Source of the DNA: DAHUYF01 sp963838385
GTDB taxonomy: Bacteria > Pseudomonadota > Alphaproteobacteria > ATCC43930 > CGMCC-115725
Reading direction: 5' to 3'
Assembly: GCA_963838385.1 (NCBI GenBank)
Contig: CAWIRE010000001.1
Location: 248,001 to 312,000 of the forward strand
DNA: 64,000 nt
Shown: positions 8,306 through 18,623 of the stretch, piece after piece
Layout of the letters: every line of letters begins with the position of its first letter
Numbering within the stretch: position 1 is the stretch's first letter
Translations under genes and position numbers: made by a program
The notes under the pieces: generated by a model
What the model was told of the DNA's origin: nothing
Databases searched by the model: none
The model's input: only the letters and a program-made list of their open reading frames with translations

Positions 8306-8329
8306 TGCCGGGTGCGGCCGTGCCCGGCA
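8306..8329 (+). promoter_or_regulatory. Stem-loop in the 5' leader of the hsp20-lon transcript
   Basis: TGCCGGG (8306-8312) and CCCGGCA (8323-8329) form a perfect 7-bp stem with a 10-base loop, just after the predicted heat-shock start site and about 30 bases before the Hsp20 ATG. Alphaproteobacterial small heat-shock genes often carry RNA thermometers. This hairpin does not obviously sequester the ribosome site, so that role is only a possibility. Confidence 0.35.
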
Positions 8330-8359
8330 CGCAAGCACTGACAGGGGCGGACGGGGGCA

Positions 8360-8764
8360 ATGACGGCGCGGAATCTCGATGCGTGGATGTGGGCGGAAGC
8401 CTGCGAGGCGCTGGCGCGCGCCGAGCGGCTGCACCGCCAGTTCTTCCGCCTGGGCACCGCCGGGCCACGCCCGGTCTGGGAGCCGCCCGTCGACATCTTC
8501 GAGAACGGCCGCGAGCTCTGGATCATCGCCGCGCTGCCGGGCGTCGAGGCGTCGCGGCTCGAGGTGGTGGTCGAGAACGGCGTGCTGGTCATCAGCGGCG
8601 AGCGCCCGGCGCCGGCGCTGCAGCGCGCCTCCGCCATCCACCGGCTGGAATTGCCGCAGGGCCGCTTCGAGCGGCGCATTGCGCTGCCGGCGGCGCGCTT
8701 CGAGCTGCTGCAGCGCGAGCTCGCCGATGGCTGCCTGACGCTCGTGCTGCGCACGCTGGGATAG
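8360..8764 (+). CDS. Small heat-shock protein, Hsp20/alpha-crystallin family
   Basis: ATP-independent chaperone of 134 aa that holds unfolding proteins. The alpha-crystallin domain runs from about residue 35 to the end: PPVDIFENGRELWIIAALPG opens it, VENGVLVISGERP gives a central strand pair, and LELPQGRFERRIALPA precedes the last strand. The usual C-terminal I-X-I tail is missing, so the protein is short and ends at VLRTLG. It lies 6 bases before lon and both follow the RpoH promoter. Confidence 0.88.
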   Translation: MTARNLDAWMWAEACEALARAERLHRQFFRLGTAGPRPVWEPPVDIFENGRELWIIAALPGVEASRLEVVVENGVLVISGERPAPALQRASAIHRLELPQGRFERRIALPAARFELLQRELADGCLTLVLRTLG

Positions 8765-8770
8765 GACATA

Positions 8771-11149
<2,379 letters not shown>

Positions 11150-11259
11150 GTCCTTCGCGCCGCGCCGGTTACCCGTTCAGAACTCCGGCGGGAACCACGC
11201 GTTGAAGTAGGCGAGAGACCGCGCCGCGGTCTCGCGCGAGGTCGGGCTGAGGTGCTGCC

Positions 11260-13068
11260 GTGGCGTCGAGAATCGAGGATTACGCGCTCTTGGGTGATTG
11301 CGAGACCGCGGCGCTGGTCGCCCGGAACGGCTCGGTCGATTGGCTGTGCTGGCCGAGATTCGACGGCGGCGCCTGCTTTGCCGCGCTGCTGGGCAGCGTG
11401 GAGAACGGCCGCTGGATCATCACCCCGCGCGCCCCCGTCAGGAGCCGGACGCGCCGCTACCGCGACCGGACGCTGATCCTGGAAACCGACATCGAGACCG
11501 CGGACGGCGCCGTAACCCTTATCGAGTTCATGCCGCCACGCGGCAACGCCTCGGACCTGGTCCGGCTGGTGGTCGGACGGCGCGGCACCGTCGCGATGTG
11601 GACCGAGATCGTGTTCCGCTTCGACTATGGCGCGCTGACGCCCTGGGTCACCCGCGGCGAGGACCAGGCGCTCTGCGCCGTTTCGGGACCGGACATGGTC
11701 GTGCTGCGCACGCCGGTTGCGCTCCACGGCTTGGATCACCGGACCGCGGGCGAATTCACGGTGTCGGCCGGCGAGACCGTTCCCTTCGTGCTGACCTACG
11801 GCGCCTCGCATCTCGACCGGCCGGCGCCGATCGATCCGACGGCGGCGCTCGCCGACACGGAAGCGTATTGGCGCGACTGGTCGGATCAGTATCAGGGCCC
11901 GGAGGAATGGAAGGAGCCGGTGGTCCGCTCGCTGATCACCCTCAAGGCGCTGACCTACCGTCCCACCGGCGGCATCGTCGCGGCGCCCACCACCTCGCTG
12001 CCGGAGCAGCTCGGCGGCTCGCGCAACTGGGACTACCGGTTCTGCTGGCTGCGCGACGCGACCTTCACGCTGCTCGCCATGATGAACTGCGGTTACTACC
12101 AGGAGGCCGAAGCGTGGCGGGCCTGGCTGCTGCGCGCTCTGGCGGGCGATCCGGCCCAGGTGCAGATCATGTACGGGCTGGCCGGCGAGCACCGCTTGAC
12201 CGAATGGGAGGTGCCGTGGCTGCCGGGCTATGAGGGATCGAAGCCGGTCCGCATCGGCAATGCGGCCGCCGAGCAGACGCAGCTCGACATCTATGGCGAG
12301 GTCATGGACGCGCTGCACCACGCCCGGACTCTGGGGGTCGACGAAGCCGGCTGGGAGCTTCAGAAGGAGATGCTGAAGCACCTCGAAACCATCTGGATGA
12401 AGCCGGACGAAGGCATCTGGGAGGTCCGCGGCGGTCCACAGCAATTCACCTATTCCAAGGTGATGGCCTGGGTGGCGTTCGACCGCTCGATCAAGGGCGT
12501 CGAGCAATTCGGTCTCAAGGGACCGGTGGAACATTGGCGCGCGACGCGCCGGCAGATCCATGACGAGATCTGCCGCCAGGCGTTCAATGCCGAGATCGGC
12601 GCCTTCGTGCAAAGCTATGGGTCGCGGGATCTCGACGCTTCCGTCCTGCTGATGCCGCTGGTGGGCTTTCTGCCGCCGGACGAGCCGCGGATGCGCAGCA
12701 CCGTCGCCGCCATCGAGCGCCATCTCATGGCCGATGGCCTGGTGCGGCGCTACCGCCCGGAGACGGGCAATGACGGTCTTCCCGGAAACGAGGGCACGTT
12801 CCTGGCCTGCAGCTTCTGGCTCGTCGACAATCTCGTGCTCCAGGGGCGGCGGGAGGAGGCACGGCGGCTCTTCGAGCGCCTGCTGTCGCTGCGCAACGAT
12901 CTCGGGCTGCTCTCGGAGGAATACGATCCGGTCGCCAAGCGGCTCGTCGGGAATTTCCCCCAGGCATTTTCGCATATCGCGCTCATCAACACGGCGCACA
13001 ATCTGAGCCACCGGGAAAAGCCGGCGCTGCAGCGCTCCGGACACGCCGCCGCCGCACCCTCGGGCTAG
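11260..13068 (+). CDS. Glycoside hydrolase family 15 protein (glucoamylase/trehalase-like)
   Basis: A 602-aa enzyme of the bacterial GH15 group, whose characterised members include glucoamylase-like alpha-glucosidases and GH15 trehalases. It has the N-terminal beta-sandwich beginning RIEDYALLGDCETAALV and NGSVDWLCWPRFD, then an (alpha/alpha)6 barrel with the diagnostic QLGGSRNWDYRFCWLRDA near residue 250 and DEGIWEVRGGPQQFTYSKV. No signal peptide, so it is cytosolic. The start is a GTG. Its 3' end overlaps the convergent NDH-2-like gene by 4 bases. Trehalose or an alpha-glucan is the likely substrate, undecided from sequence. Confidence 0.9.
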   Translation: MASRIEDYALLGDCETAALVARNGSVDWLCWPRFDGGACFAALLGSVENGRWIITPRAPVRSRTRRYRDRTLILETDIETADGAVTLIEFMPPRGNASDLVRLVVGRRGTVAMWTEIVFRFDYGALTPWVTRGEDQALCAVSGPDMVVLRTPVALHGLDHRTAGEFTVSAGETVPFVLTYGASHLDRPAPIDPTAALADTEAYWRDWSDQYQGPEEWKEPVVRSLITLKALTYRPTGGIVAAPTTSLPEQLGGSRNWDYRFCWLRDATFTLLAMMNCGYYQEAEAWRAWLLRALAGDPAQVQIMYGLAGEHRLTEWEVPWLPGYEGSKPVRIGNAAAEQTQLDIYGEVMDALHHARTLGVDEAGWELQKEMLKHLETIWMKPDEGIWEVRGGPQQFTYSKVMAWVAFDRSIKGVEQFGLKGPVEHWRATRRQIHDEICRQAFNAEIGAFVQSYGSRDLDASVLLMPLVGFLPPDEPRMRSTVAAIERHLMADGLVRRYRPETGNDGLPGNEGTFLACSFWLVDNLVLQGRREEARRLFERLLSLRNDLGLLSEEYDPVAKRLVGNFPQAFSHIALINTAHNLSHREKPALQRSGHAAAAPSG

Positions 13069-14462
13069 GAGCCGGTCGGCGATCGGACGCGGGACGCTGG
13101 CGTGATCTCACCGGACGGCGTGGCGGCCACGCCGTCCGGCGCGGGCCGGCGCTCCCCCGTGATCAACCGCGCGCCGTGGGCATAGGTCAGCCAGGCCCAG
13201 AGCCAGTTCACCAGCACCACCACCCGGTTGCGGAAGCCGATGAGAAAGCTGATGTGGACCAGGCCCCAGAGCAGCCACGCCGTCGCTCCCGTGAGCTCGA
13301 AGCCACGCAGATCGGCGACGGCGGCGGCGCGTCCGATCGTGGCCATGGTCCCGTAGTCGCGATAGCGGAAAGCGGGCATCGCGCCCCCGCCTTCGATGCG
13401 GCGCCGGATGAGCTCGCCGACATATCTGCCTTCCTGCTTGGCGACGGCGCCCAGCCCGGGGAGCGGCTTCCCATCCGGTCCCGGCACCTGCGCGGCATCG
13501 CCGATCACGAACACATTCGGGCGGCCGGGCAGCGAGAAGTCCGGATCGACCCTCACCGTGCCGTGCCGGGTCGCCTCGACGCCGAGCCAGCCGGCAACCG
13601 GCGTGGCGTTCACCCCGGCCGCCCAGATGACGACGCGCGCGGCGATCCGCTGCCCGGCGGCGACGACGCCCGCCGCGTCGATCTGCTCGATCGGGGTGTT
13701 CAGGCGCAGCTCGACCCCGAGCTTCGCCAGCATCTCCTGCGCATAGACGCCCAGCTTTTCGGGAAAGCCGCCGAGCACCCTCGGGCCGGCCTCGATCAGT
13801 AGAATGCGCGCCGAGGCAGGGTCGATGCGGCGGAAATCGCGAACCAGCGTCGCCTTGGCGAGCTCGGCGAGCGCGCCCGCCATTTCGACGCCGGTGGCGC
13901 CGGCGCCGACGATCACGAACGTCATCAGCGCCTGTCGCTCGGCATCGTCCGCGCAGGTTTCCGCCGCCTCGAAGGCGAGAAGCAGCCGGTTGCGGATGCC
14001 GATGGCATCGTCCAGCGATTTGGGCGCCAGCGCGACGGACGCCCAATCTTCGTGGCCGAAGTAGTTGTAGCGCGAGCCCGTTGCCAGGACGAGATACGCG
14101 TAGGGAATCTCGCGGCCGCAACCGGTGCGGACGCAGGACCGGCGGGTGTCCACGCCGACGACCTCGTCGAGCAGCACCTCCGTGCCGGGACCGTGAAGCA
14201 GAGACCGTATGGGAACCGCCACATCCGCGGCGGAGAGCGCCGCCGTCGCCACTTGATAGAGCAGCGGCTGAAACAGCGTGTAGTTTCGCCGGTCGATCAC
14301 CGTCAGCCGCGCCGGAACCTGCTGGAGCAGCCTTCCGACTTCCAGACCGCCGAATCCCGCGCCCACGACCACCACGCCGGGCGCGTCCGGCACCGCCCGG
14401 TCGCCGCGACGGCCGAACGGCCGCTTCGTCTCTTTCTGGATGGTATGGTCCTCGTTGCTCAT
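13065..14462 (-). CDS. ndh: NAD(P)/FAD-dependent oxidoreductase, type II NADH dehydrogenase-like
   Basis: Flavoprotein of 465 aa resembling the single-subunit NADH:quinone oxidoreductase NDH-2. The FAD-binding motif is VVVVGAGFGGLEVG (about 30-43), followed by the family's RRNYTLFQPLLYQVATAALS. A second GAGATGVEMAGAL is the NADH site and VFVIGDAAQ closes the flavin site. A hydrophobic C-terminal segment (AWLLWGLVHISFLIGF) and amphipathic region fit membrane attachment. It would pass electrons from NADH to quinone without proton pumping. It is monocistronic, facing a cyclase gene on the other side. Confidence 0.88.
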   Translation of the reverse strand: MSNEDHTIQKETKRPFGRRGDRAVPDAPGVVVVGAGFGGLEVGRLLQQVPARLTVIDRRNYTLFQPLLYQVATAALSAADVAVPIRSLLHGPGTEVLLDEVVGVDTRRSCVRTGCGREIPYAYLVLATGSRYNYFGHEDWASVALAPKSLDDAIGIRNRLLLAFEAAETCADDAERQALMTFVIVGAGATGVEMAGALAELAKATLVRDFRRIDPASARILLIEAGPRVLGGFPEKLGVYAQEMLAKLGVELRLNTPIEQIDAAGVVAAGQRIAARVVIWAAGVNATPVAGWLGVEATRHGTVRVDPDFSLPGRPNVFVIGDAAQVPGPDGKPLPGLGAVAKQEGRYVGELIRRRIEGGGAMPAFRYRDYGTMATIGRAAAVADLRGFELTGATAWLLWGLVHISFLIGFRNRVVVLVNWLWAWLTYAHGARLITGERRPAPDGVAATPSGEITPASRVRSPTGS

Positions 14463-14712
14463 GACCGGCGTCGGTGGTTACCCCGTCAACGCACGAACGG
14501 CCGATTGCTCACCCCGGTCGGGAACGGCCTCACGCGATTCTGAGAACGCCCACCCGCTTCGCCTGCGCGTGCGGTCGCGGCGTGCAGGCCGCCATCGCGC
14601 CGTCGCGCGCTTGACCCTTACCCGCGATCGGCGCACGCTACATCGACCACACGGCATCTCCCAATCATTGCGCACTCGGCGCCGCGCGTATTTCAACCGC
14701 TGGGGAGTGGCC

Positions 14713-16194
14713 ATGCCGAGCGGTGAAGACGAGAGCCCTCGCAGACTGGCGACGATTCTCGCGGCGGACATCGCCGGCTACTCCAGGCTTGTCGGCATCG
14801 ATGAGGAAGGGACGATCGCGCGCGTCAGGCGACAACGGCGCGAGATCATGGAGCCGACGGTCAAGGAGCACCGCGGCCGGATCGTGAAGTGGACCGGCGA
14901 TGGCTTTTTCGCCGAGTTCGACAGCCCCGTCGAGGCGGTGCGGTGCGCCATCGTGATTCAGCAAGCCATGGCCGCCCGCAACACCGCGCTGCCCAAGCCG
15001 CGCTGGATCGAGTATCGGATCGGCATCCATGTCGGCGACATCATCATCGAGGATGACGATATCTTCGGCGACAGCGTGAATGTGGCGGCACGACTCGAGA
15101 ACCTCGCCGCTCCCGGCGGGATCTACATCTCGGAGAGCCTCTACGGTTTGGTCAAGAACAAGCTGGTGGTCGGCTATCAGTCGCTGGGCGATCACAAGGT
15201 CAAGAACATCACCGATCCCATCAGCGTCTACCGCGTCCTGCCCGATCCGGCCGCCATAGGCGCGCTGCGACGCAGAGCGCGCCTCGCCGTCATTGCGATG
15301 GCTGCCGTGATCGCCTGCATCGCGGGCGCGGGATCGCTGTGGCTGATGTCCGTGGCCCATCGCGGTCCTGCGCGGGAGAGCGCACCGGCGACGGCGGCAA
15401 CCGCGGCGGAAGGACGTCCGGACGCTCGGCCGTCACCCAGGGACCAGGCCGTCGCCCTCGTCGTGCCGCCGACGCCGCCCGCGACGCCGCAGACCCGGCC
15501 GTTTCTCGAGCCCGCCATGGTCGCGCTGCCCGGGGGTTCTTTCGTCATGGGGAGCAACGACGACCTCTCGGAAAAGCCGGTTCACAGGGTGACGGTCGCG
15601 CCGTTCTCGATCGGCAAATACCCCGTCACGGTGGGTGAATGGAGCAAATGCGTCGCGGCGCGGGCCTGCGCCGATGTCTCGCCGCCGAGCACCGATGAGC
15701 GCGCGCCGATTTCGAATCTCAGCTGGAACGATGCCGTGCAGTTCATCGCCTGGCTGTCGCGCGTCAGCGGCAAGACGTATCGATTGCCGACGGAAGCCGA
15801 GTGGGAATACGCGGCGCGCGGCGGCACGACGACGAAATTCTGGTGGGGCAACGACTATGTGGACGGCATGGCCTATTGCAGAGGCTGCGGAGCGCCGGAC
15901 TACGATCCGCGTCACGCGATCAAGGTCGGCAGCTTTCGCGCCAATCCCTTCGGCCTCTACGACATGGGCGGAGAAGCGTCGGAATGGGTATCGGATTGCT
16001 GGCACAGGGACTATCACGGCGCCCCCGGCGACGGCTCGCCCTGGGCCGCGGATGATTGCTCCAGCCATGTGCTGCGCGGCGGCTCCTGGCAAAATGATCG
16101 GACCTATCTGAGCGTCTCCAGCCGCGATCACTACGACACGGGGGTCAGATATCCGACCCATGGCCTGCGTCTCGCGCAAGGAGGGGAGAAATGA
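14713..16194 (+). CDS. Membrane-anchored class III nucleotide cyclase fused to a formylglycine-generating-enzyme (SUMF1)-like domain
   Basis: A 493-aa two-domain protein. Residues 1-180 are a class III cyclase domain (ILAADIAGYSRLVG; WTGDGFFAEF; IFGDSVNVAARLENLA). A transmembrane helix follows near 192-213 (LAVIAMAAVIACIAGAGSLW), then a Pro/Ala/Arg-rich linker. Residues about 265-490 form a C-type-lectin-like FGE/SUMF1 domain (MVALPGGSFVMGSNDD, YRLPTEAEWEYAARGG, HVLRGGSWQNDR) that would be periplasmic. The ATG at 14713 has GGGGAG nine bases upstream and begins right before the cyclase domain. Such FGE-like domains mostly bind rather than oxidise, so it may be a sensor. It overlaps the DUF4399 gene by 4 bases. 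Confidence 0.85.
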   Translation: MPSGEDESPRRLATILAADIAGYSRLVGIDEEGTIARVRRQRREIMEPTVKEHRGRIVKWTGDGFFAEFDSPVEAVRCAIVIQQAMAARNTALPKPRWIEYRIGIHVGDIIIEDDDIFGDSVNVAARLENLAAPGGIYISESLYGLVKNKLVVGYQSLGDHKVKNITDPISVYRVLPDPAAIGALRRRARLAVIAMAAVIACIAGAGSLWLMSVAHRGPARESAPATAATAAEGRPDARPSPRDQAVALVVPPTPPATPQTRPFLEPAMVALPGGSFVMGSNDDLSEKPVHRVTVAPFSIGKYPVTVGEWSKCVAARACADVSPPSTDERAPISNLSWNDAVQFIAWLSRVSGKTYRLPTEAEWEYAARGGTTTKFWWGNDYVDGMAYCRGCGAPDYDPRHAIKVGSFRANPFGLYDMGGEASEWVSDCWHRDYHGAPGDGSPWAADDCSSHVLRGGSWQNDRTYLSVSSRDHYDTGVRYPTHGLRLAQGGEK

Positions 16195-16619
16195 TCAGCC
16201 GACGGGTGATGCTGGCAGCCGCTTCCTTGTGGCCGGCTCGCGCCTTGGCCGGGCCGACCCCCGCGCCGAAGGACGCCTATCTCTACATCATCTGGCCGCA
16301 TGACGGCGCCCGCATCAAAGGCGCCTTCTGGTGCCGCTTCGGGCTGCGCGGGATGGGCGTGACGCAGGCGCATTCCAACGCGCCCAATGCCGGCCATCAT
16401 CACCTCTATATCGATGATGACGCGCCGATCGACCCCAATAACCCCATCCCCCAGGACAAGAAGCATCTGCATTTCGGCGCCGGCGAGACCGAGGCGCGCA
16501 TCGAGCTGCCGCCGGGACGGCACACGCTGCAGCTCGTCCTGGGCGACGCCAACCACCTTCCGTTCAATCCGCCCGTCGTATCGAAGAAGATCCATATCAT
16601 CGTGCTGCCCTCGCACTGA
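16191..16619 (+). CDS. DUF4399 domain-containing exported protein
   Basis: Small exported protein of 142 aa. Residues 1-21 form a signal peptide (ISRRVMLAAASLWPARALAG). The rest matches the DUF4399 family: YIIWPHDGARIKGAFWCRFG, a His-rich AGHHHLYIDDD stretch, then DKKHLHFGAGETEARIELPPG and TLQLVLGDANH. Repeated histidines suggest metal or ligand binding, but no function is established. The start overlaps the cyclase-FGE gene stop (ATGA), so the two are co-translated and may work together in the periplasm. Confidence 0.83.
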   Translation: MISRRVMLAAASLWPARALAGPTPAPKDAYLYIIWPHDGARIKGAFWCRFGLRGMGVTQAHSNAPNAGHHHLYIDDDAPIDPNNPIPQDKKHLHFGAGETEARIELPPGRHTLQLVLGDANHLPFNPPVVSKKIHIIVLPSH

Positions 16620-16729
16620 CGCGTCTCGACGCGACGGCAGCCGGCGACCGTCGCGAGCGGGGACGACGCGCCACCTGGGAAGCGCGTGGTGGCGCATTAC
16701 CGATTTTTCAACCTATACGGGCAAAACTC

Positions 16730-16743
16730 AGGGTGCGCACCCT
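16730..16743. repeat. 14-bp perfect palindrome upstream of the tetR-emrAB operon
   Basis: AGGGTGCGCACCCT is self-complementary over its full length and lies 79-92 bases before the tetR start. No T-run follows, so it is not a classical terminator. It could be a second protein-binding site in the promoter region. Confidence 0.35.
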
Positions 16744-16797
16744 ACGCGCCATCGGTCCCGCAGGATCGAAGGAGGCCGGGCGCCGTTTGCATTTCAG

Positions 16798-16817
16798 ATA
16801 ACTGACTGGTAAGTTAT
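16798..16817. promoter_or_regulatory. Candidate TetR operator in front of the efflux operon
   Basis: ATAACT (16798-16803) and AGTTAT (16812-16817) are perfect inverted hexamers around GACTGGTA. The whole resembles the TGACTGGTCAGT-like sites of AcrR/TetR-type repressors. It ends 4 bases before the tetR ATG, where binding would block transcription or translation start. Autoregulation is inference. Confidence 0.5.
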
Positions 16818-16821
16818 TTAC

Positions 16822-17508
16822 ATGATGGCACAGGAGCAGCCTTCCGGCGCCCGCTGGCGCCGGCGCAAAGCGGCGCGGCCCGCGGAGATCCTTGCGGCCG
16901 CGCTCGCTTCCTTTGCCGAGCGCGGCTATGCCGCGACCCGCCTCGAGGACGTCGCGGCCCGGGCCGGCATTACCAAGGGCACGCTCTATCTTTATTTCCG
17001 CAGCAAGGAAGACCTCTTCAAGGCGGTGGTGCGCCAGTCGCTGGTGCCCAACATCGCGCGCGGCGAGGCGATGGCGGCGCAATCGGACGAGCCCTCTTCC
17101 CTCCTGCTCGAGCGCCTGCTGCAGCAATGGGTGGAGCTGAGCAGGACGCCGCTCAGCGCGCTTCCCAAGCTCATCTTCACCGAGGCCGGCAACTTCCCGG
17201 ATCTCGCCCGCTTCTATCTCGACGAGGTGGCCCACCGCGGGCTGGCGCTGCTGCAGAGCGTGCTGCAGCGCGGCGTCGAGCGCGGCGAGTTCCGGCCGCT
17301 GGACACCAGGGCGGCGGCACGCTGCGTCGTGGCGCCGATGCTCATGGCCATGCTGTGGCGCCATTCCTTCGAGGCGCACGAGCACACCACGATCGATGTC
17401 ATGACGCTTTGCCGCACCAATATCGAGCTGCTGAAGCATGGGCTGATGTCGCCCTGCCCCGCGGCTCCGCCACAGGAAAGCGAGGTTCAGCATGAGCGTG
17501 CGGGATGA
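16822..17508 (+). CDS. TetR/AcrR family transcriptional repressor of the adjacent efflux pump
   Basis: A 228-aa regulator. Residues about 20-65 carry the TetR helix-turn-helix (EILAAALASFAERGYAATRL and ITKGTLYLYFRSKEDLF); the remainder is the ligand-binding and dimer domain. It overlaps the EmrA-like gene by 17 bases and shares its strand, so it is the first gene of its own regulated operon. An inverted repeat lies directly upstream. In related tetR-emrAB operons the regulator represses the pump until a toxic ligand binds; the ligand here is unknown. Confidence 0.92.
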   Translation: MMAQEQPSGARWRRRKAARPAEILAAALASFAERGYAATRLEDVAARAGITKGTLYLYFRSKEDLFKAVVRQSLVPNIARGEAMAAQSDEPSSLLLERLLQQWVELSRTPLSALPKLIFTEAGNFPDLARFYLDEVAHRGLALLQSVLQRGVERGEFRPLDTRAAARCVVAPMLMAMLWRHSFEAHEHTTIDVMTLCRTNIELLKHGLMSPCPAAPPQESEVQHERAG

Positions 17509-18613
17509 CGGCGCGCGGGCGCCGATCGCGGCGGAGCGCCCCGCGGCCTCGCCGCAGGCCCGCTGGCCCAAGGAGGCGCCGGCGACGCGGCAGCGCAGTC
17601 GCCGCCCCCTGCTCTTCGGGCTCCTGCTGCTGGTGGCGCTGGCGGCGATCGGCGGCGGCGTCGCCTGGTGGCTCCAGGCGCGGCAGTGGGAGAGCACCGA
17701 CGACGCCTTCATCGACGTGCACATGGTGCAGGTCGCGCCGCAAGTGCCCGGCCGCGTCGCGCGCGTGCTGGTCGACGACAACCAGCTGGTCGAGACGGGA
17801 CAGCCGCTCGTCGAGATCGATCCCGCCGACTTCCAGGCGAAGCTCGATCAGGCGGTGGCAAACGAGGCGAGCGCCGCGGGAAGCCTGGCCCAGGCCAAGG
17901 CGCAGGCGAGCGCGGCCGTCGCCAATGTCGAGGAGGCGCGCGCCCAGGTGGGCGTCGCCGATGCCAACGCGGTCAACGCGTCCAGCCAGCTGAAGCGCGA
18001 CCAGCCCTTGGCCGAGCAGCACGTGGTCTCGCACCAGACGCTCGACAACGACATCGCCAATGCGCGCAGCACCGCCGCCTCGCTCGTCGCCGCGCAGAAG
18101 AAGCTGGCCGCAACCGAGGCGCAGCAGGCAGTGGCGCAAAGCCAGATCGCGACCGCCGAGGCCAATCTGAACAGCGCCGCGGCGCAGACGGCACAGGCGC
18201 GGCTCAACCTCTCCTACACCCGCGTCGTGGCACCCCAGAGCGGGCGCGTGGCGCACAAGAACGTCGCCATCGGCGATTACGTGCAGACCGGTCAGGACCT
18301 CATGGCGCTGGTGCCGACCCGGCTGTGGATCACCGCCAATTTCAAGGAGACACAGCTCGCGCACATGCGGGTCGGGCAGCCGGTCGACATCGAGATCGAC
18401 GCCTATCCCGACACCACCTTTCACGGCCATGTCGCCAGCTTCCAGCCGGGAAGCGGCGCCGCCTTCAGCCTGCTGCCGCCGGAAAACGCCACCGGCAATT
18501 ACGTCAAGGTGGTGCAGCGCGTTCCCGTCAAGATCGTCTTCGACGATCCCCCCGACCCGTCGCGGCCGCTCGGCCCCGGCATGTCGGTCGTCCCCAGCGT
18601 GAAGGTCCGATGA
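17492..18613 (+). CDS. emrA: HlyD/EmrA-family membrane fusion protein of an efflux pump
   Basis: Periplasmic adaptor of 373 aa linking an inner-membrane MFS transporter to an outer-membrane channel. One N-terminal transmembrane helix (LLFGLLLLVALAAIGGGVAW, about 39-58) is followed by ESTDDAFIDVHMVQVAPQVPG, the usual EmrA opening. A first lipoyl half-motif (VLVDDNQLVETGQPLVEID), an Ala/Gln-rich coiled coil of about 130 residues and the second half (YTRVVAPQSGRVAHKNVAIG) follow. It lies between its regulator and the DHA2 transporter. No TolC-type gene is nearby. Confidence 0.93.
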   Translation: MSVRDDGARAPIAAERPAASPQARWPKEAPATRQRSRRPLLFGLLLLVALAAIGGGVAWWLQARQWESTDDAFIDVHMVQVAPQVPGRVARVLVDDNQLVETGQPLVEIDPADFQAKLDQAVANEASAAGSLAQAKAQASAAVANVEEARAQVGVADANAVNASSQLKRDQPLAEQHVVSHQTLDNDIANARSTAASLVAAQKKLAATEAQQAVAQSQIATAEANLNSAAAQTAQARLNLSYTRVVAPQSGRVAHKNVAIGDYVQTGQDLMALVPTRLWITANFKETQLAHMRVGQPVDIEIDAYPDTTFHGHVASFQPGSGAAFSLLPPENATGNYVKVVQRVPVKIVFDDPPDPSRPLGPGMSVVPSVKVR

Positions 18614-18623
18614 GGCGCCTGCC

